Of a stretch of 64,000 bases of DNA, positions 35,901 through 50,300 are shown piece after piece. The position numbers were made by a program, and so were the translations under genes. Position 1 is the first letter of the stretch. Each line of letters starts with the position of its first letter. The notes beneath the pieces were generated by a model. That model was not told where the DNA came from, ran no database searches, and worked only from the letters and a program-made list of their open reading frames with translations. This DNA is from Acanthosepion esculentum (taxonomy: Eukaryota > Mollusca > Cephalopoda > Sepiida > Sepiidae). The DNA lies in assembly GCA_964036315.1 (NCBI GenBank), contig OZ038485.1:71544824-71608823 (forward strand). The letters are read 5' to 3'.

Positions 35901-38900
35901 TTGCAATATAACTTTGTGAAAACTGTTGAAACTTGCTGAAATCAATACTTTTCGATCGATAACATATCGACATTCAATAATTTTATTGGTTTTCTAAAGA
36001 TTTCAATAAGTAAATCAATTTTTCATACAGTTTAACGTTGAAAAAGAAGCCAATACAGCTTGCTTTTACACCTAAAATTCAATATTTTTCAAAACATTGT
36101 AAAACTTAAAATTTGCAATATAACTTTGTGAAAACTGTTGAAACTTGTTGAAATCAATACTTTTCGATCGATAACATATCGATTTTCAAAAATTTTATTG
36201 GTTTTCTAAAGATTTCAATAAGTAAATCAATTTTTCAAACAACCGTGTTTAACGTTGAAAAAGAAGCCAAAACAGCTTGCTTTTACACCTAAAATTCAAT
36301 ATTTTTCAAAACTTTGTAAAACTTAAAATTTGCAATATAACTTTGTGAAAACTGTTGAAACATGCTGAAATCAATACTTTTCGATCGATAACATATCGAT
36401 TTTCAATAATTTTATTGCTTTTCTAAATATTTCAATGAGTAAATCAATTTTTCAAACAACCGTGTTTAACGTTGAAAAACAAGCCAAAACAGCTTGCTTT
36501 TACACCTAAAATTCAATATTTTTCAAAACTTTGTAAAACTTAAAATTTGCAATATAACTTTGTGAAAACTGTTGAAACTTGTTGAAATCAATACTTTTCG
36601 ATCGATAACATATCGATTTTCAATAATTTTATTGGTTTTCTAAAGATTTCAATAAGTAAATCAATTTTTCAAACAACCGTGTTTAACGTTGAAAAACAAG
36701 CCAAAACAGCTTGCTTTTACACCTAAAATTCAATATTTTTCAAAACTTTGTAAAACTTAAAATTTGCAATATAACTTTGTGAAAACTGTTGAAACTTGTT
36801 GAAATCAATACTTTTCGATCGATAACATATCGATTTTCAATAATTTTATTGGTTTTCTAAATATTTCAATAAGTAAATCAATTTTTCAAACAACCGTGTT
36901 TAACGTTGAAAAACAAGACAAAACAGCTTGCTTTTACACCTAAAATTCAATATTTTTCAAAACTTTGTAAAACTTAAAATTTGCAATATAACTTTGTGAA
37001 AACTGTTGAAACTTGTTGAAATCAATACTTTTCGATCGATAACATATCGATTTTCAATAATTTTATTGGTTTTCTAAATATTTTAATAAGTAAATTAATT
37101 TTTCAAACAACCGTGTTTAACGTTGAAAAACAAGCCAAAACAGCTTGCTTTTACACCTAAAATTCAATATTTTTCAAAACTTTGTAAAACTTAAAATTTG
37201 CAATATAACTTTGTGAAAAATGTTGAAACTTGTTGAAATCAATACTTTTCGATCGATAACATATCGATTTTCAATAATTTTATTGCTTTTCTAAATATTT
37301 CAATGAGTAAATCAATTTTTCAAACAACCGTGTTTAACGTTGAAAAACAAGCCAAAACAGCTTGCTTTTACACCTAAAATTCAATATTTTTCAAAACTTT
37401 GTAAAACTTAAAATTTGCAATATAACTTTGTGAAAACTGTTGAAACTTGTTGAAATCAATACTTTTCGATCGATAACATATCGATTTTCAATAATTTTAT
37501 TGGTCTTCTAAATATTTCAATAAGTAAATCAATTTTTCAAACAACCGTGTTTAACGTTGAAAAACAAGCCAAAACAGCTTGCTTTTACACCTAAAATTCA
37601 ATATTTTTCAAAACTTTGTAAAACTTAAAATTTCTAATATAACTTTGTGAAAACTGTTGAAACTTGTTGAAATCAATACTTTTCGATCGATAACATATCG
37701 ATTTTCAATAATTTTATTGGTTTTCTAAAGATTTCAATAAGTAAATCAATTTTTCAAACAACCGTGTTTAACGTTGAAAAACAAGCCAAAACAGCTTGCT
37801 TTTACACCTAAAATTCAATATTTTTCAAAACTTTGTAAAACTTAAAATTTGCAATATATCTTTGTGAAAACTGTTGAAACTTGTTGAAATCAATACTTTT
37901 CGATCGATAACATATCGATTTTCAATAATTTTATTGGTTTTCTAAATATTTCAATAAGTAAATCAATTTTTCAAACAACCGTGTTTAACGTTGAAAAACA
38001 AGCCAAAACAGCTTGCTTTTACACCTAAAATTCAATATTTTTCAAAACTTTGTAAAACTTAAAATTTGCAATATAACTTTGTGAAAACTGTTGAAACTTG
38101 TTGAAATCAATACTTTTCGATCGATAACATATCGATTTTCAATAATTTTATTGGTTTTCTAAATATTTTAATAAGTAAATTAATTTTTCAAACAACCGTG
38201 TTTAACGTTGAAAAACAAACCAAAACAGCTTGCTTTTACACCTAAAATTCAATATTTTTCAAAACTTTGTAAAACTTAAAATTTGCAATATAACTTTGTG
38301 AAAACTGTTGAAACATGCTGAAATCAATACTTTTCGATCGATAACATATCGATTTTCAATAATTTTATTGGTTTTCTAAAGATTTCAATAAGTAAGTCAA
38401 TTTTTCATACAGTTTAACGTTGAAAAAGAAACCAAAACAGCTTGCTTTTACACCTAAAATTCAATATTTTTCAAAACTTTGTAAAACTTAAAATTTGCAA
38501 TATAACTTTGTGAAAACTGTTGAAACTTGTTCAAATCAATACTTTTCGATCGATAACATATCGATTTTCAATAATTTTATTGGTTTTCTAAAGATTTCAA
38601 TAAGTAAATCAATTTTTCAAACAACCGTGTTTAACGTTGAAAAAGAAGCCAAAACAGCTTGCTTTTACACCTAAAATTCAATATTTTTCAAAACTTTGTA
38701 AAACTTAAAATTTGCAATATAACTTTGTGAAAACTGTTGAAACTTGCTGAAATCAATACTTTTCGATCGATAACATATCGATTTTCAATAATTTTATTGG
38801 TCTTCTAAATATTTCAATAAGTAAATCAATTTTTCAAACAACCGTGTTTAACGTTGAAAAACAAGCCAAAACAGCTTGCTTTTACACCTAAAATTCAATA

Positions 38901-40130
38901 TTTTTCAAAACTTTGTAAAACTTAAAATTTCTAATATAACTTTGTGAAAACTGTTGAAACTTGTTGAAATCAATACTTTTCGATCGATAACATATCGATT
39001 TTCAATAATTTTATTGGTTTTCTAAAGATTTCAATAGGTAAATCAATTTTTCAAACAACCGTGTTTAACGTTGAAAAACAAGCCAAAACTGCTTGCTTTT
39101 ACACCTAAAATTCAATATTTTTCAAAACTTTGTAAAACTTAAAATTTGCAATATAACTTTGTGAAAACTGTTGAAACTTGTTGAAATCAATACTTTTCGA
39201 TCGATAACATATCGATTTTCAATAATTTTATTGGTTTTCTAAATATTTTAATAAGTAAATCAATTTTTCAAACAACTGTGTTTAACGTTGAAAAACAAGC
39301 CAAAACAGCTTGCTTTTACACCTAAAATTCAATATTTTTCAAAACTTTGTAAAACTTAAAATTTGCAATATAACTTTGTGAAAACTGTTGAAACTTGTTG
39401 AAATCAATACTTTTCGATCGATAACATATCGATTTTCAATAATTTTATTGCTTTTCTAAATATTTCAATGAGTAAATCAATTTTTCAAACAACCGTGTTT
39501 AACGTTGAAAAACAAGCCAAAACAGCTTGCTTTTACACCTAAAATTCAATATTTTTCAAAACTTTGTAAAACTTAAAATTTGCAATATAACTTTGTGAAA
39601 ACTGTTGAAACTTGTTGAAATCAATACTTTTCGATCGATAACATATCGATTTTCAATAATTTTATTGGTTTTCTAAAGATTTCAATAAGTAAATCAATTT
39701 TTCAAACAACCGTGTTTAACGTTGAAAAACAAGCCAAAACAGCTTGCTTTTACACCTAAAATTCAATATTTTTCAAAACTTTGTAAAACTTAAAATTTGC
39801 AATATAACTTTGTGAAAACTGTTGAAACTTGTTGAAATCAATACTTTTCGATCGATAACATATCGATTTTCAATAATTTTATTGGTTTTCTAAATATTTC
39901 AATAAGTAAATCAATTTTTCAAACAACCGTGTTTAACGTTGAAAAACAAGCCAAAACAGCTTGCTTTTACACCTAAAATTCAATATTTTTCAAAACTTTG
40001 TAAAACTTAAAATTTGCAATATAACTTTGTGAAAACTGTTGAAACTTGTTGAAATCAATACTTTTCGATCGATAACATATCGATTTTCAATAATTTTATT
40101 GGTTTTCTAAAGATTTCAATAAGTAAGTCA
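35900..40130 (+). repeat. CTAAATATTT subfamily with 868- and 1297-bp repeats
   Basis: From here many units read CTAAATATTTC or CTAAATATTTTAATAAG in place of CTAAAGATTTC. ATTGCTTTTCTAAATATTTCAATGAG lies at 36414, 37282 and 39447 (868 bp = 4 monomers, then 2165 bp). TTGGTCTTCTAAATATTTC at 37501 and 38798 (1297 bp, 6 monomers including one type B unit) is followed in both by TTTCTAATATAAC. Type B units are rare here (about 36025 and 38406). The monomers look more alike than in the left third. Confidence 0.8.
38335..38546 (+). repeat. Representative 212-bp monomer (type B)
   Basis: The distance between the CGATCG landmarks at 38335 and 38547 is 212 bp. The loss is 5 bp in the segment before TTTAACGTT, where CATACAG (from 38406) replaces CAAACAACCGTG. 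Most type B units also have AAGTAAGTC in place of AAGTAAATC just upstream, and the unit before them often ends in ATGCTGAAATC. I count roughly eighty type B units in the window, a bit over a quarter of all monomers. They occur singly, in alternation with type A (about 429 bp apart, for example 40135/40565/40995), and in runs (20.8-21.9, 28.1-29.2 and 32.4-33.4 kb). The linked changes show that type B is one old variant lineage and did not arise by repeated independent deletion. Confidence 0.9.
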
Positions 40131-43100
40131 ATTTTTCATACAGTTTAACGTTGAAAAAGAAACCAAAACAGCTTGCTTCTACACCAAAAATTCAATATTT
40201 TTCAAAACTTTGTAAAACTTAAAATTTGCAATATAACTTTGTGAAAATTGTTGAAACTTGTTGAAATCAATACTTTTCGATCGATAACATATCGATTTTC
40301 AATAATTTTATTGGTTTTCTAAAGATTTCAATAAGTAAATCAATTTTTCAAACAACCGTGTTTAACGTTGAAAACAAGGCAAAACAGCTTGCTTTTACAC
40401 CTAAAATTCAATATTTTTCAAAACTTTGTAAAACTTAAAATTTGCAATATAACTTTGTGAAAACTGTTGAAACATGCTGAAATCAATACTTTTCGATCGA
40501 TAACATATCGATTTTCAATAATTTTATTGGTTTTCTAAAGATTTCAATAAGTAAGTCAATTTTTCATACAGTTTAACGTTGAAAAACAAACCAAAACAGC
40601 TTGCTTTTACACCTAAAATTCAATATTTTTCAAAACTTTGTAAAACTTAAAATTTGCAATATAACTTTGTGAAAACCGTTGAAACTTGTTGAAATCAATA
40701 CTTTTCGATCGATAACATATCGATTTTCAATAATTTTATTGGTTTTCTAAAGATTTCAATAAGTAAATCAATTTTTCAAACAACCGTGTTTAACGTTGAA
40801 AAAGAAGCCAAAACAGCTTGCTTTTACACCTAAAATTCAATATTTTTCAAAACTTTGTAAAACTTAAAATTTGCAATATAACTTTGTGAAAACTGTTGAA
40901 ACATGCTGAAATCAATACTTTTCGATCGATAACATATCGATTTTCAATAATTTTATTGGTTTTCTAAAGATTTCAATAAGTAAGTCAATTTTTCATACAG
41001 TTTAACGTTGAAAAAGAAACCAAAACAGCTTGCTTCTACACCAAAAATTCAATATTTTTCAAAACTTTGTAAAACTTAAAATTTGCAATATAACTTTGTG
41101 AAAACTGTGGAAACTTGTTGAAATCAATACTTTTCGATCGATAACATATCGATTTTCAATAATTTTATTGGTTTTCTAAAGATTTCAATAAGTAAATCAA
41201 TTTTTCAAACAACCGTGTTTAACGTTGAAAAACAAGACAAAACAGCTTGCTTTTACACCTAAAATTCAATATTTTTCAAAACTTTGTAAAACTTAAAATT
41301 TGCAATATAACTTTGTGAAAACTGTTGAAACTTGTTGAAATCAATACTTTTCGATCGATAACATATCGATTTTCAATAATTTTATTGGTTTTCTAAAGAT
41401 TTCAATAAGTAAATCAATTTTTCAAACAACCGTGTTTAACGTTGAAAAACAAGCCAAAACAGCTTGCTTTTACACCTAAAATTCAATATTTTTCAAAACT
41501 TTGTAAAACTTAAAATTTGCAATATAACTTTGTGAAAACTGTTGAAACTTGTTGAAATCATTACTTTTCGATCGATAACATATCGATTTTCAATAATTTT
41601 ATTGGTTTTCTAAAGATTTCAATAAGTAAATCAATTTTTCAAACAACCGTGTTTAACGTTGAAAAACAAGCCAAAACAGCTTGCTTTTACACCTAAAATT
41701 CAATATTTTTCAAAACTTTGTAAAACTTAAAATTTGCAATATAACTTTGTGAAAACTGTTGAAACTTGTTGAAATCAATACTTTTCGATCGATAACATAT
41801 CGATTTTCAATAATTTTATTGGTTTTCTAAAGATTTCAATAAGTAAATCAATTTTTCAAACAACCGTGTTTAACGTTGAAAAACAAGCCAAAACAGCTTG
41901 CTTTTACACCTAAAATTCAATATTTTTCAAAACTTTGTAAAACTTAAAATTTGCAATATAACTTTGTGAAAACTGTTGAAACATGCTAAAATCAATACTT
42001 TTCGATCGATAACATATCGATTTTCAATAATTTTATTTTTTTTTCTAAAGATTTCAATAAGTAAATCAATTTTTCAAACAACCGTGTTTAACGTTGAAAA
42101 AGAAGCCAAAACAGCTTGCTTTTACCCCTAAAATTCAATATTTTTCAAAACTTTGTAAAACTTAAAATTTGCAATATAACTTTGTGAAAACTGTTGAAAC
42201 TTGTTGAAATCAATACTTTTCGATCGATAACATATCGATTTTCAATAATTTTATTGGTTTTCTAAAGATTTCAATAAGTAAATCAATTTTTCAAACAACC
42301 GTGTTTAACGTTGAAAAACAAGGCAAAACAGCTTGCTTTTACACCTAAAATTCAATATTTTTCAAAACTTTGTAAAACTTAAAATTTGCAATATAACTTT
42401 GTGAAAACTGTTGAAACAAGCTGAAATCAATACTTTTCGATCGATAACATATCGATTTTCAATAATTTTATTGGTTTTCTAAAGATTTCAATAAGTAAGT
42501 CAATTTTTCATACAGTTTAACGTTGAAAAACAAACCAAAACAGCTTGCTTTTACACCTAAAATTCAATATTTTTCAAAACTTTGTAAAACTTAAAATTTG
42601 CAATATAACTTTGTGAAAACTGTTGAAACTTGTTGAAATCAATACTTTTCGATCGATAACATATCGATTTTCAAAAATTTTATTGGTCTTCTAAATATTT
42701 CAATAAGTAAATCAATTTTTCAAACAACCGTGTTTAACGTTGAAAAACAAGCCAAAACAGCTTGCTTTTACACCTAAATTTCAATATTTTTCAAAACTTT
42801 GTAAAACTTAAAATTTCTAATATAACTTTGTGAAAACTGTTGAAACTTGTTGAAATCAATACTTTTCGATCGATAACATATCGATTTTCAATAATTTTAT
42901 TGGTTTTCTAAAGATTTCAATAAGTAAATCAATTTTTCAAACAACCGTGTTTAACGTTGAAAAAGAAGCCAAAACAGCTTGCTTTTACACCTAAAATTCA
43001 ATATTTTTCAAAACTTTGTAAAACTTAAAATTTGCAATATAACTTTGTGAAAACTGTTCAAAACTTGCTGAAATCAATACTTTTCGATCGATAACATATC

Positions 43101-44940
43101 GATTTTCAATAATTTTATTGGTCTTCTAAAGATTTCAATAAGTAAATCAATTTTTCAAACAACCGTGTTTAACGTTGAAAAACAAGCCAAAACAGCTTGC
43201 TTTTACACCTAAAATTCAATATTTTTCAAAACTTTGTAAAACTTAAAATTTGCAATATAACTTTGTGAAAACTGTTGAAACATGCTAAAATCAATACTTT
43301 TCGATCGATAACATATCGATTTTCAATAATTTTATTGGTTTTCTAAAGATTTCAATAAGTAAATCAATTTTTCGAACAACCGTGTTTAACGTTGAAAAAG
43401 AAGCCAAAACAGCTTGCTTTTACCCCTAAAATTCAATATTTTTCAAAACTTTGTAAAACTTAAAATTTGCAATATAACTTTGTGAAAACTGTTGAAACTT
43501 GTTGAAATCAATACTTTTCGATCGATAACATATCGATTTTCAATAATTTTATTGGTTTTCTAAAGATTTCAATAAGTAAATCAATTTTTGAAACAACCGT
43601 GTTTAACGTTGAAAACAAGGCAAAACAGCTTGCTTTTACACCTAAAATTCAATATTTTTCAAAACTTTGTAAAACTTAAAATTTGCAATATAACTTTGTG
43701 AAAACTGTTGAAACATGCTGAAATCAATACTTTTCGATCGATAACATATCGATTTTCAATAATTTTATTGGTTTTCTAAAGATTTCAATAAGTAAGTCAA
43801 TTTTTCATACAGTTTAACGTTGAAAAACAAACCAAAACAGCTTGCTTTTACACCTAAAATTCAATATTTTTCAAAACTTTGTAAAACTTAAAATTTGCAA
43901 TATAACTTTGTGAAAACCGTTGAAACTTGTTGAAATCAATACTTTTCGATCGATAACATATCGATTTTCAATAATTTTATTGGTTTTCTAAAGATTTCAA
44001 TAAGTAAATCAATTTTTTAAACAACCGTGTTTAACGTTGAAAAAGAAGCCAAAACAGCTTGCTTTTACACCTAAAATTCAATATTTTTCAAAACTTTGTA
44101 AAACTTAAAATTTGCAATATAACTTTGTGAAAACTGTTGAAACATGCTGAAATCAATACTTTTCGATCGATAACATATCGATTTTCAATAATTTTATTGG
44201 TTTTCTAAAGATTTCAATAAGTAAGTCAATTTTTCATACAGTTTAACGTTGAAAAACAAACCAAAACAGCTTGCTTTTACACCTAAAATTCAATATTTTT
44301 CAAAACTTTGTAAAACTTAAAATTTGCAATATAACTTTGTGAAAACTGTTGAAACTTGTTGAAATCAATACTTTTCGATCGATAACATATCGATTTTCAA
44401 TAATTTTATTGGTCTTCTAAATATTTCAATAAGTAAATCAATTTTTCAAACAACCGTGTTTAACGTTGAAAAACAAGCCAAAACAGCTTGCTTTTACACC
44501 TAAATTTCAATATTTTTCAAAACTTTGTAAAACTTAAAATTTCTAATATAACTTTGTGAAAACTGTTGAAACTTGTTGAAATCAATACTTTTCGATCGAT
44601 AACATATCGATTTTCAATAATTTTATTGGTTTTCTAAAGATTTCAATAAGTAAATCAATTTTTCAAACAACCGTGTTTAACGTTGAAAAAGAAGCCAAAA
44701 CAGCTTGCTTTTACACCTAAAATTCAATATTTTTCAAAACTTTGTAAAACTTAAAATTTGCAATATAACTTTGTGAAAACTGTTGAAACTTGCTGAAATC
44801 AATACTTTTCGATCGATAACATATCGATTTTCAATAATTTTATTGGTCTTCTAAAGATTTCAATAAGTAAATCAATTTTTCAAACAACCGTGTTTAACGT
44901 TGAAAAACAAGCCAAAACAGCTTGCTTTTACACCTAAAAT
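40130..44940 (+). repeat. Overlapping 857-, 1298-, 1726- and 3241-bp repeats
   Basis: TTGCTTCTACACCAAAAATTC occurs at about 40171 and 41028 (857 bp, 4 monomers). GAAAACAAGGCAAAAC and GAAAACCGTTGAAAC at 40371/40671 recur at 43612/43912 (3241 bp). TTTACCCCTAAAATTC at 42121 recurs at 43419 (1298 bp, 6 monomers). TTGGTCTTCTAAATATTTC with ACACCTAAATTTC recurs from 42684 to 44410 (1726 bp). The repeats interlock, so the region has gone through several rounds of local exchange. Confidence 0.78.
42036..42044 (+). repeat. Nine-T run replacing TTGGTTTT
   Basis: At this copy ATTGGTTTTCT has become A followed by nine T and CT, so both G are lost and the tract is one base longer. It is the longest homopolymer I noticed in the window and is private to one monomer: the 1298-bp partner at about 43334 keeps GG. 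A sequencing or polishing error is as likely as a real mutation. Confidence 0.6.
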
Positions 44941-47350
44941 TCAATATATTTCAAAACTTTGTAAAACTTAAAATTTGCAATATAACTTTGTGAAAACCGT
45001 TGAAACTTGTTGAAATCAATACTTTTCGATCGATAACATATCGATTTTCAATAATTTTATTGGTTTTCTAAAGATTTCAAAAAGTAAATCAATTTTTTAA
45101 ACAACCGTGTTTAACGTTGAAAAAGAAGCCAAAACAGCTTGCTTTTACACCTAAAATTCAATATTTTTCAAAACTTTGTAAAACTTAAAATTTGCAATAT
45201 AACTTTGTGAAAACTGTTGAAACTTGCTGAAACAATACTTTTCGATCGATAACATATCGATTTTCAATAATTTTATTGGTCTTCTAAAGATTTCAATAAG
45301 TAAATCAATTTTTCAAACAACCGTGTTTAACGTTGAAAAACAAGCCAAAACAGCTTGCTTTTACACCTAAAATTCAATATATTTCAAAACATTGTAAAAC
45401 TTAAAATTTGCAATATAACTTTGTGAAAATTGTTGAAACTTGTTGAAATCAATACTTTTCGATCGATAACATATCGATTTTCAATAATTTTATTGGTTTT
45501 CTAAAGATTTCAATAAGTAAATCAATTTTTCGAACAACCGTGTTTAACGTTGAAAAAGAAGCCAAAACAGCTTGCTTTTACACCTAAAATTCAATATTTT
45601 TCAAAACTTTGTAAAACTTAAAATTCGCAATATAACTTTGTGAAAACTGTTGAAACTTGTTGAAATCAATACTTTTCGATCGATAACATATCGATTTTCA
45701 ATAATTGTATTGGTTTTCTAAAGATTTCAATAAGTAAATCAATTTTTCAAACAACAGTGTTTAACGTTGAAAAACAAGCCAAAACAGCTTGCTTTTACAC
45801 CTAAAATTCAATATTTTACAAAACTTTGTAAAACTTAAAATTTGCAATATAACTTTGTGAAAACTGTTGAAACTTGTTGAAATCAATAGTTTTCGATCGA
45901 TAACATATCGATTTTCAATAATTTTATTGGTTTTCTAAAGATTTCAATAAGTAAATCAATTTTTCAAACAACCGTGTTTAACGTTGAAAAACAAGCCAAA
46001 ACAGCTTACTTTTACACCTAAAATTCAATATTTTTCAAAACTTTGTAAAACTTAAAATTTGCAATATAACTTTGTGAAAACTGTTGAAACATGCTGAAAT
46101 CAATACTTTTCGATCGATAACATATCGATTTTCAATAATTTTATTGGTTTTCTAAAGATTTCAATAAGTAAGTCAATTTTTCATACAGTTTAACGTTGAA
46201 AAACAAACCAAAACAGCTTGCTTTTACACCTAAAATTCAATATTTTTCAAAACTTTGTAAAACTTAAAATATGCAATATAACTTTGTGAAAACTGTTGAA
46301 ACTTGTTGAAATCAATACTTTTCGATCGATAACATATCGATTTTCAATAATTTTATTGGTTTTCTAAAGATTTCAATAAGTAAATCAATTTTTCAAACAA
46401 CCGTGTTTAACGTTGAAAAACAAGCCAAAACAGCTTGCTTTTACACCTAAAATTCAATATTTTTCAAAACTTTGTAAAACTTAAAATTTGCAATATAACT
46501 TTGTGAAAACTGTTGAAACTTGTTGAAATCAATACTTTTCGATCGATAACATATCGATTTTCAATAATTTTATTGGTTTTCTAAAGATTTCAATAAGTAA
46601 GTCAATTTTTCATACAGTTTAACGTTGAAAAACAAACCAAAGCAGCTTGCTTTTACACCTAAAATTCAATATTTTTCAAAACTTTGTAAAACTTAAAATT
46701 TGCAATATAACTTTGTGAAAACTGTTGAAACTTGTTGAAATCAATAGTTTTCGATCGATAACATATCGATTTTCAATAATTTTATTGGTTTTCTAAAGAT
46801 TTCAATAAGTAAATCAATTTTTCAAACAACCGTGTTTAACGTTGAAAAACAAGCCAAAACAGCTTGCTTTTACACCTAAAATTCAATATTTTTCAAAACT
46901 TTGTAAAACTTAAAATTTGCAATATAACTTTGTGAAAACTGTTGAAACTTGTTGAAATCAATACTTTTCGATCGATAACATATCGATTTTCAATAATTTT
47001 ATTGGTTTTCTAAAGATTTCAATAAGTAAATCAATTTTTCAAACAACCGTGTTTAACGTTGAAAACAAGGCAAAACAGCTTGCTTTTACACCTAAAATTC
47101 AATATTTTTCAAAACTTTGTAAAACTTAAAATTTGCAATATAACTTTGTGAAAACTGTTGAAACTTGTTGAAATCAATACTTTTCGATCGATAACATATC
47201 GATTTTCAATAATTTTATTGGTTTTCTTAAGATTTCAATAAGTAAATCAATTTTTCAAACAACCGTGTTTAACGTTGAAAAACAAGCCAAAACAGCTTGC
47301 TTTTACACCTAAAATTCAATATTTTACAAAACTTTGTAAAACTTAAAATT
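44940..47350 (+). repeat. Shortened early copy of the 45-55 kb super-repeat
   Basis: The CAAAAAGTAAATC marker at 45078 precedes its next copy at 47670 by 2592 bp, and CGAACAACCG at 45531 precedes 48124 by 2593 bp; a 1-bp deletion at about 45232 (GAAACAATAC) explains the one-base difference. ATTGTATTGG, ATTTTACAAAAC and AATAGTTTTCGATCG follow in the same order in both. The 46.6-47.3 kb part is ordinary type A and B units. Confidence 0.8.
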
Positions 47351-50300
47351 TGCAATATAACTTTGTGAAAACTGTTGAAACTTGTTGAAATCAATACTTT
47401 TCGATCGATAACATATCGATTTTCAATAATTTTATTGGTTTTCTAAAGATTTCAATAAGTAAATCAATTTTTCAAACAACCGTGTTTAACGTTGAAAAAC
47501 AAGCCAAAAGAGCTTGCTTTTACACCTAAAATTCAATATATTTCAAAACTTTGTAAAACTTAAAATTTGCAATATAACTTTGTGAAAACCGTTGAAACTT
47601 GTTGAAATCAATACTTTTCGATCGATAACATATCGATTTTCAATAATTTTATTGGTTTTCTAAAGATTTCAAAAAGTAAATCAATTTTTTAAACAACCGT
47701 GTTTAACGTTGAAAAAGAAGCCAAAACAGCTTGCTTTTACACCTAAAATTCAATATTTTTCAAAACTTTGTAAAACTTAAAATTTGCAATATAACTTTGT
47801 GAAAACTGTTGAAACTTGCTGAAATCAATACTTTTCGATCGATAACATATCGATTTTCAATAATTTTATTGGTCTTCTAAAGATTTCAATAAGTAAATCA
47901 ATTTTTCAAACAACCGTGTTTAACGTTGAAAAACAAGCCAAAACAGCTTGCTTTTACACCTAAAATTCAATATATTTCAAAACATTGTAAAACTTAAAAT
48001 TTGCAATATAACTTTGTGAAAATTGTTGAAACTTGTTGAAATCAATACTTTTCGATCGATAACATATCGATTTTCAATAATTTTATTGGTTTTCTAAAGA
48101 TTTCAATAAGTAAATCAATTTTTCGAACAACCGTGTTTAACGTTGAAAAAGAAGCCAAAACAGCTTGCTTTTACACCTAAAATTCAATATTTTTCAAAAC
48201 TTTGTAAAACTTAAAATTTGCAATATAACTTTGTGAAAACTGTTGAAACTTGTTGAAATCAATACTTTTCGATCGATAACATATCGATTTTCAATAATTG
48301 TATTGGTTTTCTAAAGATTTCAATAAGTAAATCAATTTTTCAAACAACCGTGTTTAACGTTGAAAAACAAGCCAAAACAGCTTGCTTTTACACCTAAAAT
48401 TCAATATTTTACAAAACTTTGTAAAACTTAAAATTTGCTATATAACTTTGTGAAAACTGTTGAAACTTGTTGAAATCAATAGTTTTCGATCGATAACATA
48501 TCGATTTTCAATAATTTTATTGGTTTTCTAAAGATTTCAATAAGTAAATCAATTTTTCAAACAACCGTGTTTAACGTTGAAAAACAAGCCAAAACAGCTT
48601 ACTTTTACACCTAAAATTCAATATTTTTCAAAACTTTGTAAAACTTAAAATTTGCAATATAACTTTGTGAAAACTGTTGAAACATGCTGAAATCAATACT
48701 TTTCGATCGATAACATATCGATTTTCAATAATTCTATTGGTTTTCTAAAGATTTCAATAAGTAAGTCAATTTTTCATACAGTTTAACGTTGAAAAACAAA
48801 CCAAAACAGCTTGCTTTTACACCTAAAATTCAATATTTTTCAAAACTTTGTAAAACTTAAAATATGCAATATAACTTTGTGAAAACTGTTGAAACTTGTT
48901 GAAATCAATACTTTTCGATCGATAACATATCGATTTTCAATAATTTTATTGGTTTTCTAAAGATTTCAATAAGTAAATCAATTTTTCAAACAACCGTGTT
49001 TAACGTTGAAAAACAAGCCAAAACAGCTTGCTTTTACACCTAAAATTCAATATTTTTCAAAACTTTGTAAAACTTAAAATTTGCAATATAACTTTGTGAA
49101 AACTGTTGAAACTTGTTGAAATCAATACTTTTCGATCGATAACATATCGATTTTCAATAATTTTATTGGTTTTCTAAAGATTTCAATAAGTAAGTCAATT
49201 TTTCATACAGTTTAACGTTGAAAAACAAACCAAAACAGCTTGCTTTTACACCTAAAATTCAATATTTTACAAAACTTTGTAAAACTTAAAATTTGCAATA
49301 TAACTTTGTGAAAACTGTTGAAACTTGTTGAAATCAATACTTTTCGATCGATAACATATCGATTTTCAATAATTTTATTGGTTTTCTAAAGATTTCAATA
49401 AGTAAATCAATTTTTCAAACAACCGTGTTTAACGTTGAAAAACAAGCCAAAACAGCTTACTTTTACACCTAAAATTCAATATTTTTCAAAACTTTGTAAA
49501 ACTTAAAATTTGCAATATAACTTTGTGAAAACTGTTGAAACATGCTGAAATCAATACTTTTCGATCGATAACATATCGATTTTCAATAATTCTATTGGTT
49601 TTCTAAAGATTTCAATAAGTAAGTCAATTTTTCATACAGTTTAACGTTGAAAAACAAACCAAAACAGCTTGCTTTTACACCTAAAATTCAATATTTTTCA
49701 AAACTTTGTAAAACTTAAAATATGCAATATAACTTTGTGAAAACTGTTGAAACTTGTTGAAATCAATACTTTTCGATCGATAACATATCGATTTTCAATA
49801 ATTTTATTGGTTTTCTAAAGATTTCAATAAGTAAATCAATTTTTCAAACAACCGTGTTTAACGTTGAAAAACAAGCCAAAACAGCTTGCTTTTACACCTA
49901 AAATTCAATATTTTTCAAAACTTTGTAAAACTTAAAATTTGCAATATAACTTTGTGAAAACTGTTGAAACTTGTTGAAATCAATACTTTTCGATCGATAA
50001 CATATCGATTTTCAATAATTTTATTGGTTTTCTAAAGATTTCAATAAGTAAGTCAATTTTTCATACAGTTTAACGTTGAAAAACAAACCAAAACAGCTTG
50101 CTTTTACACCTAAAATTCAATATTTTACAAAACTTTGTAAAACTTAAAATTTGCAATATAACTTTGTGAAAACTGTTGAAACTTGTTGAAATCAATACTT
50201 TTCGATCGATAACATATCGATTTTCAATAATTTTATTGGTTTTCTAAAGATTTCAATAAGTAAATCAATTTTTCAAACAACCGTGTTTAACGTTGAAAAA

